Assembly: GCF_003002095.1 (NCBI RefSeq)
Contig: NZ_PVZC01000005.1
Location: forward strand, 1-64,000
Source: Allonocardiopsis opalescens
Lineage (GTDB): Bacteria > Actinomycetota > Actinomycetes > Streptosporangiales > Streptosporangiaceae
Direction: 5' to 3'
Length of the DNA stretch: 64,000 bases
The first letter of the stretch is position 1. Every line of letters starts with the position of its first letter. Positions 49,837 to 57,259 of this stretch are shown piece by piece. Under the pieces are notes generated by a model. The model was given only the letters and a program-made list of their open reading frames with translations, was not told the origin of the DNA and ran no database searches. The translations under genes and the position numbers were made by a program.

Positions 49837-50265
49837 ATGGAACTGCTGCGAAAGGCGCGGACCGCGCCCGGCCGGCTGGCGGCCGGCGCCTACATCCTGC
49901 ACAGCGGACTGGAGAAGTGGGACGGCGGCGAGGAGCAGGCCGCCGGAACGCACGGCATGGCCGCCGGCGCCTTCCCCTTCCTGCGCAGCGTCCCGCCCCG
50001 CACCTTCCTGCGCCTGCTCGCCGCCACCGAGATCGCGACCGGCGCGGCGCTGCTGGCGCCCTTCGTGCCCGGGGCGCTGGCCGGCGCCGCGCTGACCGGC
50101 TTCTCGTCCGGCCTGGTCGCGCTCTACCTGCGCACCCCGGCGCTGCGCAAGCCCGGGAGCGTCTGGCCGACCCCCGAGGGGATCGGCGTCAGCAAGGACG
50201 TGTGGCTGCTCGCGATCGGCCTGGGCCTGCTGGCCGACGCGGCGGCGGAGCGGCGGGAGCACTGA
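49837..50265 (+). CDS. DoxX-like membrane protein
   Basis: A 142-residue protein with about four hydrophobic segments (RLAAGAYILHSGLEKW, FLRLLAATEIATGAALLAPF, GALAGAALTGFSSGLVALYL and VWLLAIGLGLLADAA). The first segment, with the short RL-AGAY-L-SG-EK pattern, fits DoxX/DoxD-type small membrane proteins. Their redox or quinone-linked role is poorly defined in actinomycetes. GGAGGAGGACCG precedes the ATG at 49837; the frame extends upstream without support. The stop codon lies inside a short tandem duplication. Confidence 0.72.
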   Translation: MELLRKARTAPGRLAAGAYILHSGLEKWDGGEEQAAGTHGMAAGAFPFLRSVPPRTFLRLLAATEIATGAALLAPFVPGALAGAALTGFSSGLVALYLRTPALRKPGSVWPTPEGIGVSKDVWLLAIGLGLLADAAAERREH

Positions 50266-50307
50266 GCGGAGCGGGCCGGGAGCGGGCCGGGAGCACTGAG
50301 CGGAGCG
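50255..50307. repeat. Short direct duplication at the DoxX 3' end
   Basis: The 19-mer GGGAGCACTGAGCGGAGCG occurs at 50255-50273 and 50289-50307 (34-bp period), with GAGCGGGCCGG doubled in between. The first copy carries the DoxX stop codon. It looks like a local replication-slippage duplication. Confidence 0.6.
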
Positions 50308-50312
50308 CCGGG

Positions 50313-51287
50313 TCAGCCGACCTCTTCCAGGTAGGGGCGCAGTTCCGCCAGCGCGTGCGGGATCGACAGCGGGGTGGGCGTGTTCAGCCCGACGATGGTC
50401 GGATAGTCCAGTACCGCGACGGTGCCGGGCAGCCGGTCGAAGCCGGGGATGTCGGCGAGGTCGCTCTCGTCGCCGCCGTTGACCAGGAAGGCGAGCAGGT
50501 CGGCGCGGAGCAGGTCGGACCGCTCGGTGCTGACGCTCAGGCGGGGCTGGCCGGTCTCCGCCCCCTCGGTCGCGACCGGCGGGTACAGCTCCATGCCGAG
50601 CCCCTGGAAGAACAGGCTCGACCCGTCCTGCTCGTCGGCGACCACGACCAGTGAGTCGCCGACGATGTACTGCGCCAGGGCGAAGGTGCGGCCGTCAAGG
50701 GCCGACAGCTCGCCGGCGGCCGCGGCCACCTCCCCGTCGACGGAGTCGATCACCCCCTGCGCGGCCTCGGGATCGCCGAGCACCTGGCCGGCGGCCCTGG
50801 TGAGGTTCCGCCAGTCCCCGACCTGGAGTTCGTCGAGGTCGGGGATGGTGGGGGCGATCTCGGACAGCAGCTGGTAGGTCTGCTCGTCGGCGATGGAGTG
50901 GTTGCCCACGATGAGGTCGGGCTGGAGCTCGGCGATCCGCTCGACGGGCAGGCCGTCCACGGTGGGCAGCGCCGCCGCGTCGGCCGGCAGCTGCTGCCAG
51001 GGCACCCCGGACTCCGGCATGAAGGGGTCGACCGTGTAGCCGACGGGTTCGACGCCCATCGCGAGCATGACGTCGGTCCACTGGAGGTCGATGGTGACGA
51101 TCCGCTCGGGCACCGCGTCGAGGGTGGTGGTGCCGAAGCGGTGCTCGACGGTGATGGCGCCCTCCCTGCTGTCGGTGCCGACGCTGCCGGCCGCCGTCTC
51201 CAGCGCCCCGCAGCCCGCGGTGGCGGCCAACAGCAGTGCGGCGGCCAGGGTCCGGGCCGATGCGGATCGGCCGCGCTGTGTCACCAT
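50313..51287 (-). CDS. Iron-siderophore ABC transporter substrate-binding lipoprotein
   Basis: A 324-residue FecB/FepB-like lipoprotein. The N-terminal signal ends in the lipobox TAGC (Cys about residue 25) for lipidation to the outer membrane face. The periplasmic-binding-protein fold shows FGTTTLDAVPERIVTID, QWTDVMLAMGVEPVGYTVD, LQPDLIVGN and LLRADLLAFLVNGG. It binds a ferric siderophore and would hand it to an ABC permease not seen in this window. It is downstream of the siderophore-interacting reductase, 64 bp apart on the same strand, under one iron box. The ATG at 51287 is chosen from the signal peptide. Confidence 0.9.
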   Translation of the reverse strand: MVTQRGRSASARTLAAALLLAATAGCGALETAAGSVGTDSREGAITVEHRFGTTTLDAVPERIVTIDLQWTDVMLAMGVEPVGYTVDPFMPESGVPWQQLPADAAALPTVDGLPVERIAELQPDLIVGNHSIADEQTYQLLSEIAPTIPDLDELQVGDWRNLTRAAGQVLGDPEAAQGVIDSVDGEVAAAAGELSALDGRTFALAQYIVGDSLVVVADEQDGSSLFFQGLGMELYPPVATEGAETGQPRLSVSTERSDLLRADLLAFLVNGGDESDLADIPGFDRLPGTVAVLDYPTIVGLNTPTPLSIPHALAELRPYLEEVG

Positions 51288-51351
51288 GACTGGTCCGTCT
51301 CTTCTCGTCGGTGTCGTCGGTTCGGGTCGGTGCCGGGGGTGCCCGCGGGAC

Positions 51352-52254
51352 TCAGACACCGAGCTCCACGGCCTCGCGCACGTCCGGGTCGGCGGCGTCG
51401 CCGCCGGCCGCGACCTGCTCGCGGTAGCGGAGCAGCTGCGCCGCGTCGGCCTCGGTGCCGCTGGTGCCGTCCTTCCAGTAGGCGGCGGCGTGCATGTCGT
51501 CGCGCGCCACGCCCAGCGTGTCCAGTGCGAAGCCGCGCAGCCGGCGCACCACCCCGGCCTCGCCGGCCAGCCAGAGCTGGATCCGCTCGCCGCGGCCGGT
51601 CTCGCCGAGCACCGCGCGCTCCAGCGCCGATCCGTCGCCGGTGGGCGAGCCGCCCTCGACCCAGTGCACCCGCACGTGCTCGCGGCGGGGCACCAGGGCG
51701 CGGTCGGAGTCGTGGTCGGCGGCCAGGTACACGCGTGCGGGCACCCGCCCGCTCAGCGACTCGACGATGGCGGCGACGGCCGGCAGCGCACTGGAGTCGC
51801 CGATGACGAGGTGCCGGTCGACGACTTCGGCCTCGTGGAACTCCCGGCGCATCCCGCCGAGCCCGATGGTGTCGCCGACGGCCGCCGTGCCCAGCCACCG
51901 GCTGACGGCCCCGGTGGGGTGGACCGCCGCGTCGAACTCCACCCGGGCGCGCTCGGGCTGGTGGCGGCGGACCGTGAAGGCGCGGAAGACCGGCGGCCTG
52001 GCGCCCTCGCGCCAGTAGGGCAGCCGGTCGGGGCCGCGCTCGGGGAACTCGACCGCGCCGCCGCGGTCCGGCGGGAGGGCGATCTTGAACGCGTCCGCCG
52101 GCCGGGGCACCCGGTAGTCGGCGAGGGCCGGTCCGCGCAGCCCGATCCGGACGAAGCCGTCGGAGACCCGGTCGATCGAGTCGACCGTCACCGTGCAGGT
52201 GATCGGGGTGTGCTCGCGCGTCAGCCGGCGGATCGCGGCCCGGATGGACTCCAT
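51352..52254 (-). CDS. Siderophore-interacting protein (ferric-siderophore reductase)
   Basis: A 300-residue FAD/NAD(P)H-binding reductase of the ViuB/SIP family. Evidence: VDSIDRVSDGFVRIGLRGPALADY, then the FAD-binding RAFTVRRHQPERARVEFDAAVHPTGAVSRWL (the R-x-F/Y-T and HP-x-G-x-x-x-x-W signature, about residues 91-120), and AGEAGVVRRLRGFALDTLGV with a C-terminal YWKDGTSG (about 267-274). It reduces Fe3+ from the imported siderophore in the cytosol. The ATG at 52254 is 11 bp from a DtxR/IdeR box, so expression rises when iron is scarce. It forms an uptake unit with the downstream lipoprotein. Confidence 0.92.
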   Translation of the reverse strand: MESIRAAIRRLTREHTPITCTVTVDSIDRVSDGFVRIGLRGPALADYRVPRPADAFKIALPPDRGGAVEFPERGPDRLPYWREGARPPVFRAFTVRRHQPERARVEFDAAVHPTGAVSRWLGTAAVGDTIGLGGMRREFHEAEVVDRHLVIGDSSALPAVAAIVESLSGRVPARVYLAADHDSDRALVPRREHVRVHWVEGGSPTGDGSALERAVLGETGRGERIQLWLAGEAGVVRRLRGFALDTLGVARDDMHAAAYWKDGTSGTEADAAQLLRYREQVAAGGDAADPDVREAVELGV

Positions 52255-52264
52255 GGCCGAACAA

Positions 52265-52283
52265 TAAGGCTAGCCTAACCTTA
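52265..52283. promoter_or_regulatory. DtxR/IdeR (DmdR) iron box
   Basis: On the minus strand the site reads TAAGGTTAGGCTAGCCTTA, matching the 19-bp consensus TTAGGTTAGGCTAACCTAA at 16 positions. It ends 11 bp upstream of the siderophore-reductase start. Confidence 0.85.
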
Positions 52284-52342
52284 ACCGCAATGGTGATCCA
52301 GTGAACGGTCCGCCGCGCGCCAGGCCCCGCGCGCCGCCGCCG

Positions 52343-53530
52343 TCAGCCGTGAAGGCAGTCGTACACCGCGTCCACCAGGGTGTTCACCCGCAGGTCATTG
52401 CCTTCGAGCAGTTCGGACCCGCGGTTGGGCGCGTAGCCGAAGGACAGCTCGTGCGCGGGGTCGGCGAAGGCGAAGGAGCCGGTCGCACCGCCGTGCCCGA
52501 AGGCGCCCGCGGGCAGCGCCCGGGGCACGAAGGGACCGCCGGGGACCATGAAGCCCAGGCCCCAGTCGGTGCGGATGCCGAGCACCCGGTCCCGTCCGCT
52601 GGAGTGCGCGGCCGCCGCCTCCCGGACCAGCGCGGGCCCGATCAGCCGGACGCCGCCCACCTCCCCGATGGTCGCCGCGAACAGCCGCGCCAGGCCGGCA
52701 GCACTGGCCACGCCGTCGGTGGACGGCGCCTCCAGCAGGGAGTACGCCGGATCGGCCGCCGACTCCCAGCCGATCCGCATACTGCCGTACAGGGCGCGGT
52801 AGGTCAGCGAGGACGGGTCGGCCAGCCCCTGGTAGAGCCCGGCCAGCTCGGCCACGCCGCTGCCCAGCTCCACCTCCTCGGCGGTGCCCGGCAGCACCAG
52901 CGCGGCCAGCCGGGGCAGCTCGCTCTCGGGCAGCCCGATGTGGCAGTCGGCGCCCAGCGGCCGGGCGATCCGCTCGGCGAACAGCGCCCCAACGGTCCGG
53001 CCGGTCACCCCTTCGACCACGGCGCTGAGCAGGTGGCCGAAGGTCACGCCGTGGTAGCCGTGGGCGGTGCCGGGCTCCCACTGCGGACGGGCCGAGGCGA
53101 TCGCCTCGAAGACGGGCGTCCCCGCGGCCAGCCCCTCGCGGGTGATCGGCCGGTGCTCCAGCGAGACCACGCCCGAGCGGTGCGCGAGCACCGTGCGCAG
53201 CGTGATCCCGCCCTTGCCCTCGGCGCGGAAGGCGGGCCAGTACTCCGCGACCGGGCGGTCCAGCTCCAGCTCACCGCGCTCGACCATGCTCAGCACAGTG
53301 ATCGACACCAGCGCCTTGGTGGTCGAGGCGATCGCCACGACGGTGTCCCGGTGCCAGGGCCTGCCGGTGGCCGGGTCGGCGAGCCCGCCCCACAGGTCGA
53401 CCACCGGCACGCCCCGGTGCAGCACCGCGACCGAGGCGCCCACCTCTCCCCGCTCGGCGAAGTTCCGCTCGAAGCCCTTGCGCACCGCGTCCCAGCCCGG
53501 CGCCGTACCGCCGCCGATCTCCACCGCCAT
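52343..53530 (-). CDS. Beta-lactamase-fold serine hydrolase (class C/EstB-like)
   Basis: A 395-residue paralogue of the enzyme at 33720. S-x-x-K is STTKA at about residues 72-76, the second-motif Tyr is in YHGVTFGH near 160, and GATGSFAFADP is in the third-motif region near 350. No signal peptide. The start at ATG 53530 gives the same EIGG-x-TAPG N-terminus as the paralogue and has GAGAGG upstream. It is divergent from the TetR gene at 53645, with two overlapping GGTAGG-type repeats between them, so TetR repression of this hydrolase is likely. Substrate unknown. Confidence 0.88.
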   Translation of the reverse strand: MAVEIGGGTAPGWDAVRKGFERNFAERGEVGASVAVLHRGVPVVDLWGGLADPATGRPWHRDTVVAIASTTKALVSITVLSMVERGELELDRPVAEYWPAFRAEGKGGITLRTVLAHRSGVVSLEHRPITREGLAAGTPVFEAIASARPQWEPGTAHGYHGVTFGHLLSAVVEGVTGRTVGALFAERIARPLGADCHIGLPESELPRLAALVLPGTAEEVELGSGVAELAGLYQGLADPSSLTYRALYGSMRIGWESAADPAYSLLEAPSTDGVASAAGLARLFAATIGEVGGVRLIGPALVREAAAAHSSGRDRVLGIRTDWGLGFMVPGGPFVPRALPAGAFGHGGATGSFAFADPAHELSFGYAPNRGSELLEGNDLRVNTLVDAVYDCLHG

Positions 53531-53557
53531 GTCCGACCGCCTCTCCCGGTCCACCTG

Positions 53558-53598
53558 CCTACCTATCGGTCGGTAGGCTAACCGACCTAACGGTAGGT
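53558..53598. promoter_or_regulatory. Tandem TetR operators in the serine hydrolase/tetR gap
   Basis: Site 1: CCTACC (53558-53563)-N8-GGTAGG (53572-53577). Site 2: ACCGACC (53581-53587)-N4-GGTAGGT (53592-53598), one mismatch. The ACCTACC/GGTAGGT half-site is typical of TetR-type operators, and the pair lies 28 bp before the hydrolase start and 47 bp before the tetR start. Confidence 0.65.
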
Positions 53599-53644
53599 TG
53601 GCAAAGCGCTATCATCGGTGCGGGCACGGAGCAGAAGGGACCCG

Positions 53645-54217
53645 ATGAGCACCCAGCAGACGGAGAGCACCCGCGAGAGGATCCTGGCCGCCGCCTGCGA
53701 GCTGTTCGCGGCGCACACCTACCGCGCGGCCACCATGCGGGAGATCGCCGAGCGGCTCGGCATCACCAAGCCATCGCTGTACTACCACTTCAGCAGCAAG
53801 GCCGAGATCCTGGAAAGCCTGATCGGCACGCCGATCGACGAACTCGCCCGGGCCGTCGACGCCGCCGCGGCCGAGCGGGACCCCGCCGAGGCCAAGCGCC
53901 GGGTGCTGCGCGGATGCGTCGACGTCATCGTCACCCACCGCGACACCATGCGGCTGCTGCTGCGCGACGCGTCGGTCTACAGCGACGGCTCGACGCGGGT
54001 GGTCGAGCGCGTGGTCGCCACCGTGGACCGCGCGGTCGACCTGCTCGCCGGGCCCGGCGCCGACTGGCGGGCGCGGCTGCGGGCCGCGCAGGCCTTCGCC
54101 GCCGCCACCGATCCTGCCGCCCAGTTCACCGACGTGCCGGCGAACGAACTGCGCGAGGAGCTGGTGGCCGGGGCCGCCGCGGTCATCGGGCTGGCCCCGG
54201 CGGCCGGCGGCGGCTGA
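53645..54217 (+). CDS. TetR-family regulator, divergent from the serine hydrolase
   Basis: A 190-residue TetR protein: HTH RERILAAACELFAAHTYRAATMREIAERLGITKPSLYYHFSSKAEILESL (about residues 10-59), then a C-terminal ligand/dimerisation domain (VIVTHRDTMRLLLRDASVY). The start at ATG 53645 is preferred. It converges on the unknown gene at 54224, with 6 bp between stops. It likely represses the divergent hydrolase and itself from the two GGTAGG operators. Confidence 0.9.
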   Translation: MSTQQTESTRERILAAACELFAAHTYRAATMREIAERLGITKPSLYYHFSSKAEILESLIGTPIDELARAVDAAAAERDPAEAKRRVLRGCVDVIVTHRDTMRLLLRDASVYSDGSTRVVERVVATVDRAVDLLAGPGADWRARLRAAQAFAAATDPAAQFTDVPANELREELVAGAAAVIGLAPAAGGG

Positions 54218-54223
54218 GCGACG

Positions 54224-54892
54224 TCAGCGCACCAGCCGGTGGAAGGCCGGGCAGGCCGCCATGCCCTCGGCCGCGAGGGTGGCCCGGACGAAGCGGTGGA
54301 AGCTCGGCCGGGCGAGCTGGTTCACCAGGAAGGGCAGCGCTCCGCCGGGCAGCCGCGCGTAGTTGACGAAGGGGAAGCGCGAGGGCGGTTCGGACCGCAG
54401 CGCCGTGGAGTTGTCGATCCCCGTCTTTGCCGTGTACCAGCCGGCCAGGCCGCGCCAGACCGCCACCGGGTCGGCGCCGGACTCGGCGGTGAAGTGGTTG
54501 AACAGGAAGACGGCGTCCTCGCGCGCCTCCGTCTCGCCGATCCGGGCGGCGTTGGTGCCCGCGAGCAGCACTTCGCCGCCCAGCTCGGCCAGCTCCGCCG
54601 AGGCGCGCAGCGGCGCGAGCTCGCCGGGGCCGGAGGTGCGCACCAGCATGGCCAGGTCATGGCGGGGCGCGCCGGGCAGCGGCGGGATGAACACCGCGCG
54701 GAACACCCGCGCGGAGGCGACCTCCGGGCGCTCGGCGAGAGTACGGGCGGCGGTGACCAGCCGCTCGGCCGCGCGCCGCCGCCCCGGGGTTAGCCGGTAG
54801 AAGGGCGGCCGCTGCGGCTCGGCGGTGAAGCCAAGGTAGAGGAAGCCGTGCGGCTCGGGCCGGACGAACGGCGGAGCGGGGTACCGGGTCAT
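54224..54892 (-). CDS. Hypothetical protein, probable TetR target
   Basis: A 222-residue soluble protein that I do not recognise. Visible features: PHGFLYLGFTAEPQRPPFYRLTPGRRR at the start, FIPPLPGAPRHDLAMLVRTSGPGELAPLR, LFNHFTAESGADPVAVWRGLAGWYTAKTGIDNSTAL in the middle, and a tail with LVNQLARPSFHRFVRATLAAEGMAACPAFHRLV. The conserved-looking W/H/D residues around FNHFTAESGAD may mark a functional site. Divergent from the TetR gene at 54968 with paired operators in between, so it is likely TetR-repressed. ATG 54892 is preferred over the earlier in-frame GTG at 54919. Confidence 0.7.
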   Translation of the reverse strand: MTRYPAPPFVRPEPHGFLYLGFTAEPQRPPFYRLTPGRRRAAERLVTAARTLAERPEVASARVFRAVFIPPLPGAPRHDLAMLVRTSGPGELAPLRASAELAELGGEVLLAGTNAARIGETEAREDAVFLFNHFTAESGADPVAVWRGLAGWYTAKTGIDNSTALRSEPPSRFPFVNYARLPGGALPFLVNQLARPSFHRFVRATLAAEGMAACPAFHRLVR

Positions 54893-54905
54893 GGTGGCTC
54901 CTCTT

Positions 54906-54947
54906 GAGTGAGTACCCACTCAGGCTAGCACGAGTGGGCACCCACTC
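54906..54947. promoter_or_regulatory. Paired TetR operators (7-2-7 dyads)
   Basis: Dyad 1: GAGTGAG-TA-CCCACTC (54906-54921), one mismatch. Dyad 2: GAGTGGG-CA-CCCACTC (54932-54947), perfect. Centres are 26 bp apart. They sit between the divergent genes at 54892 and 54968, where two promoters must overlap. Confidence 0.75.
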
Positions 54948-54967
54948 ATTTTTGCTAGGGTGAGCGG

Positions 54968-55591
54968 GTGCCGGCTCCCCCGATGCGCGAGCGCATCATC
55001 GACGCGGCGCTGCGGTCCATGCGCGAGCGCGGCGTGCGCGCCACCACCACCAAGACGATCGCCCGGCTGGCCGGCATCTCCGAGGGCAGCATCTACAACC
55101 ACTTCGCCGGCCGGTCGGAGCTGGTGGTGAGCGCGCTGGCCGCGGCGACCGAGGAGATCCGCGGGCACGCGGCCCGGCTGGGCACGCTCGTCGGCGAGAA
55201 CACCGTGGCGGAGAACCTGGAGGACCTGTGCGCCGCGGTCATCGAGTTCTTCCGCGACGTGGCGCCGATCGCCGGCTCGATCATGGGCGACCCCGAACTG
55301 CGCGACTGGGCCAAGGACGGCGGCGTCCGCGAGCCCTCGGGGCGCTCCCTCACCCCGCTCACCGGGGTGGTCGAACTCGCCTCCTACCTCGAACGCGAGC
55401 ACGCGCTCGGCCGCCTGCCCAGGGAGCACCCCTGGCCGGTGCTGGCGGCGACCCTCATCGGCGCCTGCCAGCAGTACGTCTACCTCGACCTGCTCGCACC
55501 CGGCGAGGTCCTCGGCGGCAGCGGGTCCGAGGGGCCGCTGCCACCCGAGGACTACGCCCGCGCGGTGGTCCGCATCCTGCTCGCGCCCTGA
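54968..55591 (+). CDS. TetR-family regulator with paired operators
   Basis: A 207-residue TetR protein. HTH: MRERIIDAALRSMRERGVRATTTKTIARLAGISEGSIYNHFAGRSELVVSAL (about residues 6-57). The C-terminal domain contains APIAGSIMGDPELRDWAKDGG and LAATLIGACQQYVYLDLL, the TetR_C_33 style seen in nitrilotriacetate-type regulators. A -10-like TAGGGT (54956-54961) lies 6 bases before the GTG start, so the transcript may be leaderless; no Shine-Dalgarno is visible. Its stop is followed in the same frame by a 42-codon remnant. Confidence 0.88.
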   Translation: MPAPPMRERIIDAALRSMRERGVRATTTKTIARLAGISEGSIYNHFAGRSELVVSALAAATEEIRGHAARLGTLVGENTVAENLEDLCAAVIEFFRDVAPIAGSIMGDPELRDWAKDGGVREPSGRSLTPLTGVVELASYLEREHALGRLPREHPWPVLAATLIGACQQYVYLDLLAPGEVLGGSGSEGPLPPEDYARAVVRILLAP

Positions 55592-55720
55592 GGCCGCCGG
55601 GCCGCCGCCAACCGGCACACCTTCGCCACGATCTTCGCCCGCGACCTGCTGGAGCCCGGCCGGCGCGCCCACTACCGGGAGCTGGTCGGCGAACTGCTCG
55701 TCCGCTACCTGGCCCCCTAG
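55592..55720 (+). pseudogene. C-terminal remnant of a second TetR-type protein
   Basis: Directly after the tetR stop (TGA 55589-55591), in the same frame, 42 codons read GRRAAANRHTFATIFARDLL, then EPGRRAHYRELVGELLVRYLAP and a stop at 55720. The end resembles typical TetR C-termini. It has no start codon or ribosome site of its own. It is probably a leftover of another regulator, or the original C-terminus now cut off by a premature stop. Confidence 0.5.
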
Positions 55721-55733
55721 CGCCGGCCGGCGC

Positions 55734-57251
55734 TCAGGCGTCCGTCCGCTCCGCGACCCGCTCGGGCTCGCGGCGCCGCGAGCGCAGCAGCCCGCGCACC
55801 ACCGGCACCAGGATGACGGCGGCCAGCAGCGCGAGCAGGGTGCCCGAGATCGGCCGGGTGGCGAAGCCGGTCACGTCGCCGCCGAAGAGCAGCAGCGACT
55901 GGCGCAGCGAGGTCTCCAGCAGCGAGCCGAGCACGAAGGCGAGCACCAGCGGCCCCGGGTCGAAGCCGTACTTCTTCATCAGGTAGCCGACCAGGCCGAA
56001 CACGATGACGAGGGCGATGTCGAAGGCGCTGTTGCGGATGGTGAAGACGCCGACCAGGGTGATCAGCACGGTGATCGGGGCCAGGATCGAGGCGGGCACC
56101 TGGAGGATCTTCACGAACAGCCCGACCAGCGGGATGCTCATGATCAGCAGCAGGATGTTCCCGATGTACATCGAGTTCACCACGCCCCAGAACAGCTCCG
56201 GGTCCTCGCTGACCAGCTGCGGCCCCGGTGTGACGCCCTGGATCAGCAGCGCGCCGAAGATCATCGCCATGGTGGCATTGGCCGGGATCCCCAGGGTGAG
56301 CAGCGGGATGAAGGACGAGGTGGAGGCGGCGTTGTTGGCGCTCTCCGGCGCGGCGACGCCCTCGATCGCGCCCTTGCCGAAGCGCTCGGGCGTCTTGGAG
56401 CGGCGCTTCTCCAGCGCGTAGGCGGCCAGCGACGACAGCACGGCGCCGCCGCCGGGCAGGATGCCGAGGAAGAAGCCGAGCACCGACCCCCGCCCGATCG
56501 CCCCGGCCGACTGCCGCAGGTCCTTGCGGGAGGGCCACACGTCGGCGACCTTGGCCGGAGCGGCCGCCCGCCGCCGCTCCTCCAGGTTGTACAGGATCTC
56601 GCCGAGCCCGAAGACGCCCATCGCGATCGGCACGAAGTCGATCCCGTCCGCCAGCGCCAGCGAGTCGAAGGTGAAGCGCTCGGCGCCGGTGAAGGTGTCG
56701 CGGCCGACGGTCGCCAGCAGCAGGCCCAGGCAGGCGGCGACCAGCGCCTTGACCCTGCCGCCGTTGCTCACCGTCGCCACCAGCAGGATCCCGAGCAGGG
56801 CCAGGGCGGTGTACTCCGGCGGCCCGAAGTCCAGGGCGAAGCCGGCCACCACGGGGGCCAGCACCGACAGGGCGACGATCGAGACCGTGCCGCCGATGAA
56901 GGACCCGATCGCGGCCACGCCGAGCGCGGTCCCGGCCCGGCCCTGCCGGGCCAGCGCGTTGCCGTCGAAGACGGTCACGACCGTGGACGCCTCGCCGGGC
57001 AGCCGCAGCAGCACCGAGGTGATGGTGCCGCCGTACTGGGCGCCGTAGAAGATGCCCGCGAGCATGATGATCGCGGTCACCGGCTCGATGCCGAAGGTGA
57101 GCGGCAGCAGGATCGCGATCGTGGCCGCGGGGCCGAGGCCCGGCAGCACGCCGACCAGCATCCCGATCACCACGCCGATCAGGCAGTAGACCAGGTTGGT
57201 CGGTTCGAGGACGACGCCGAACCCGTCGAGCATCGGGGCCAGGGAGTCCAA
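55734..57251 (-). CDS. tctA: Tripartite tricarboxylate transporter large permease TctA
   Basis: A 505-residue integral membrane subunit with many hydrophobic segments. Family landmarks: LIGVVIGMLVGVLPGLGPAATIAILLPLTF (the GLGPA loop, about residues 20-49), IFYGAQYGGTITSVLLRLPGEASTVVTVFDGNALARQG (about 60-97), GRGSVLGFFLGILPGGGAVLSSLAAYALEK and ASTSSFIPLLTLGIPANATMAMIFGALLIQGV. It moves a carboxylate down the Na+ or H+ gradient with TctB and TctC. The start is TTG 57251 (LDSLAPMLDG) with AGGAG at good spacing, 8 bp after the tctB stop; the longer frame upstream is an artefact. Glucarate-type genes nearby suggest an aldarate substrate. Confidence 0.9.
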   Translation of the reverse strand: MDSLAPMLDGFGVVLEPTNLVYCLIGVVIGMLVGVLPGLGPAATIAILLPLTFGIEPVTAIIMLAGIFYGAQYGGTITSVLLRLPGEASTVVTVFDGNALARQGRAGTALGVAAIGSFIGGTVSIVALSVLAPVVAGFALDFGPPEYTALALLGILLVATVSNGGRVKALVAACLGLLLATVGRDTFTGAERFTFDSLALADGIDFVPIAMGVFGLGEILYNLEERRRAAAPAKVADVWPSRKDLRQSAGAIGRGSVLGFFLGILPGGGAVLSSLAAYALEKRRSKTPERFGKGAIEGVAAPESANNAASTSSFIPLLTLGIPANATMAMIFGALLIQGVTPGPQLVSEDPELFWGVVNSMYIGNILLLIMSIPLVGLFVKILQVPASILAPITVLITLVGVFTIRNSAFDIALVIVFGLVGYLMKKYGFDPGPLVLAFVLGSLLETSLRQSLLLFGGDVTGFATRPISGTLLALLAAVILVPVVRGLLRSRRREPERVAERTDA

Positions 57252-57259
57252 GGCCGCTC

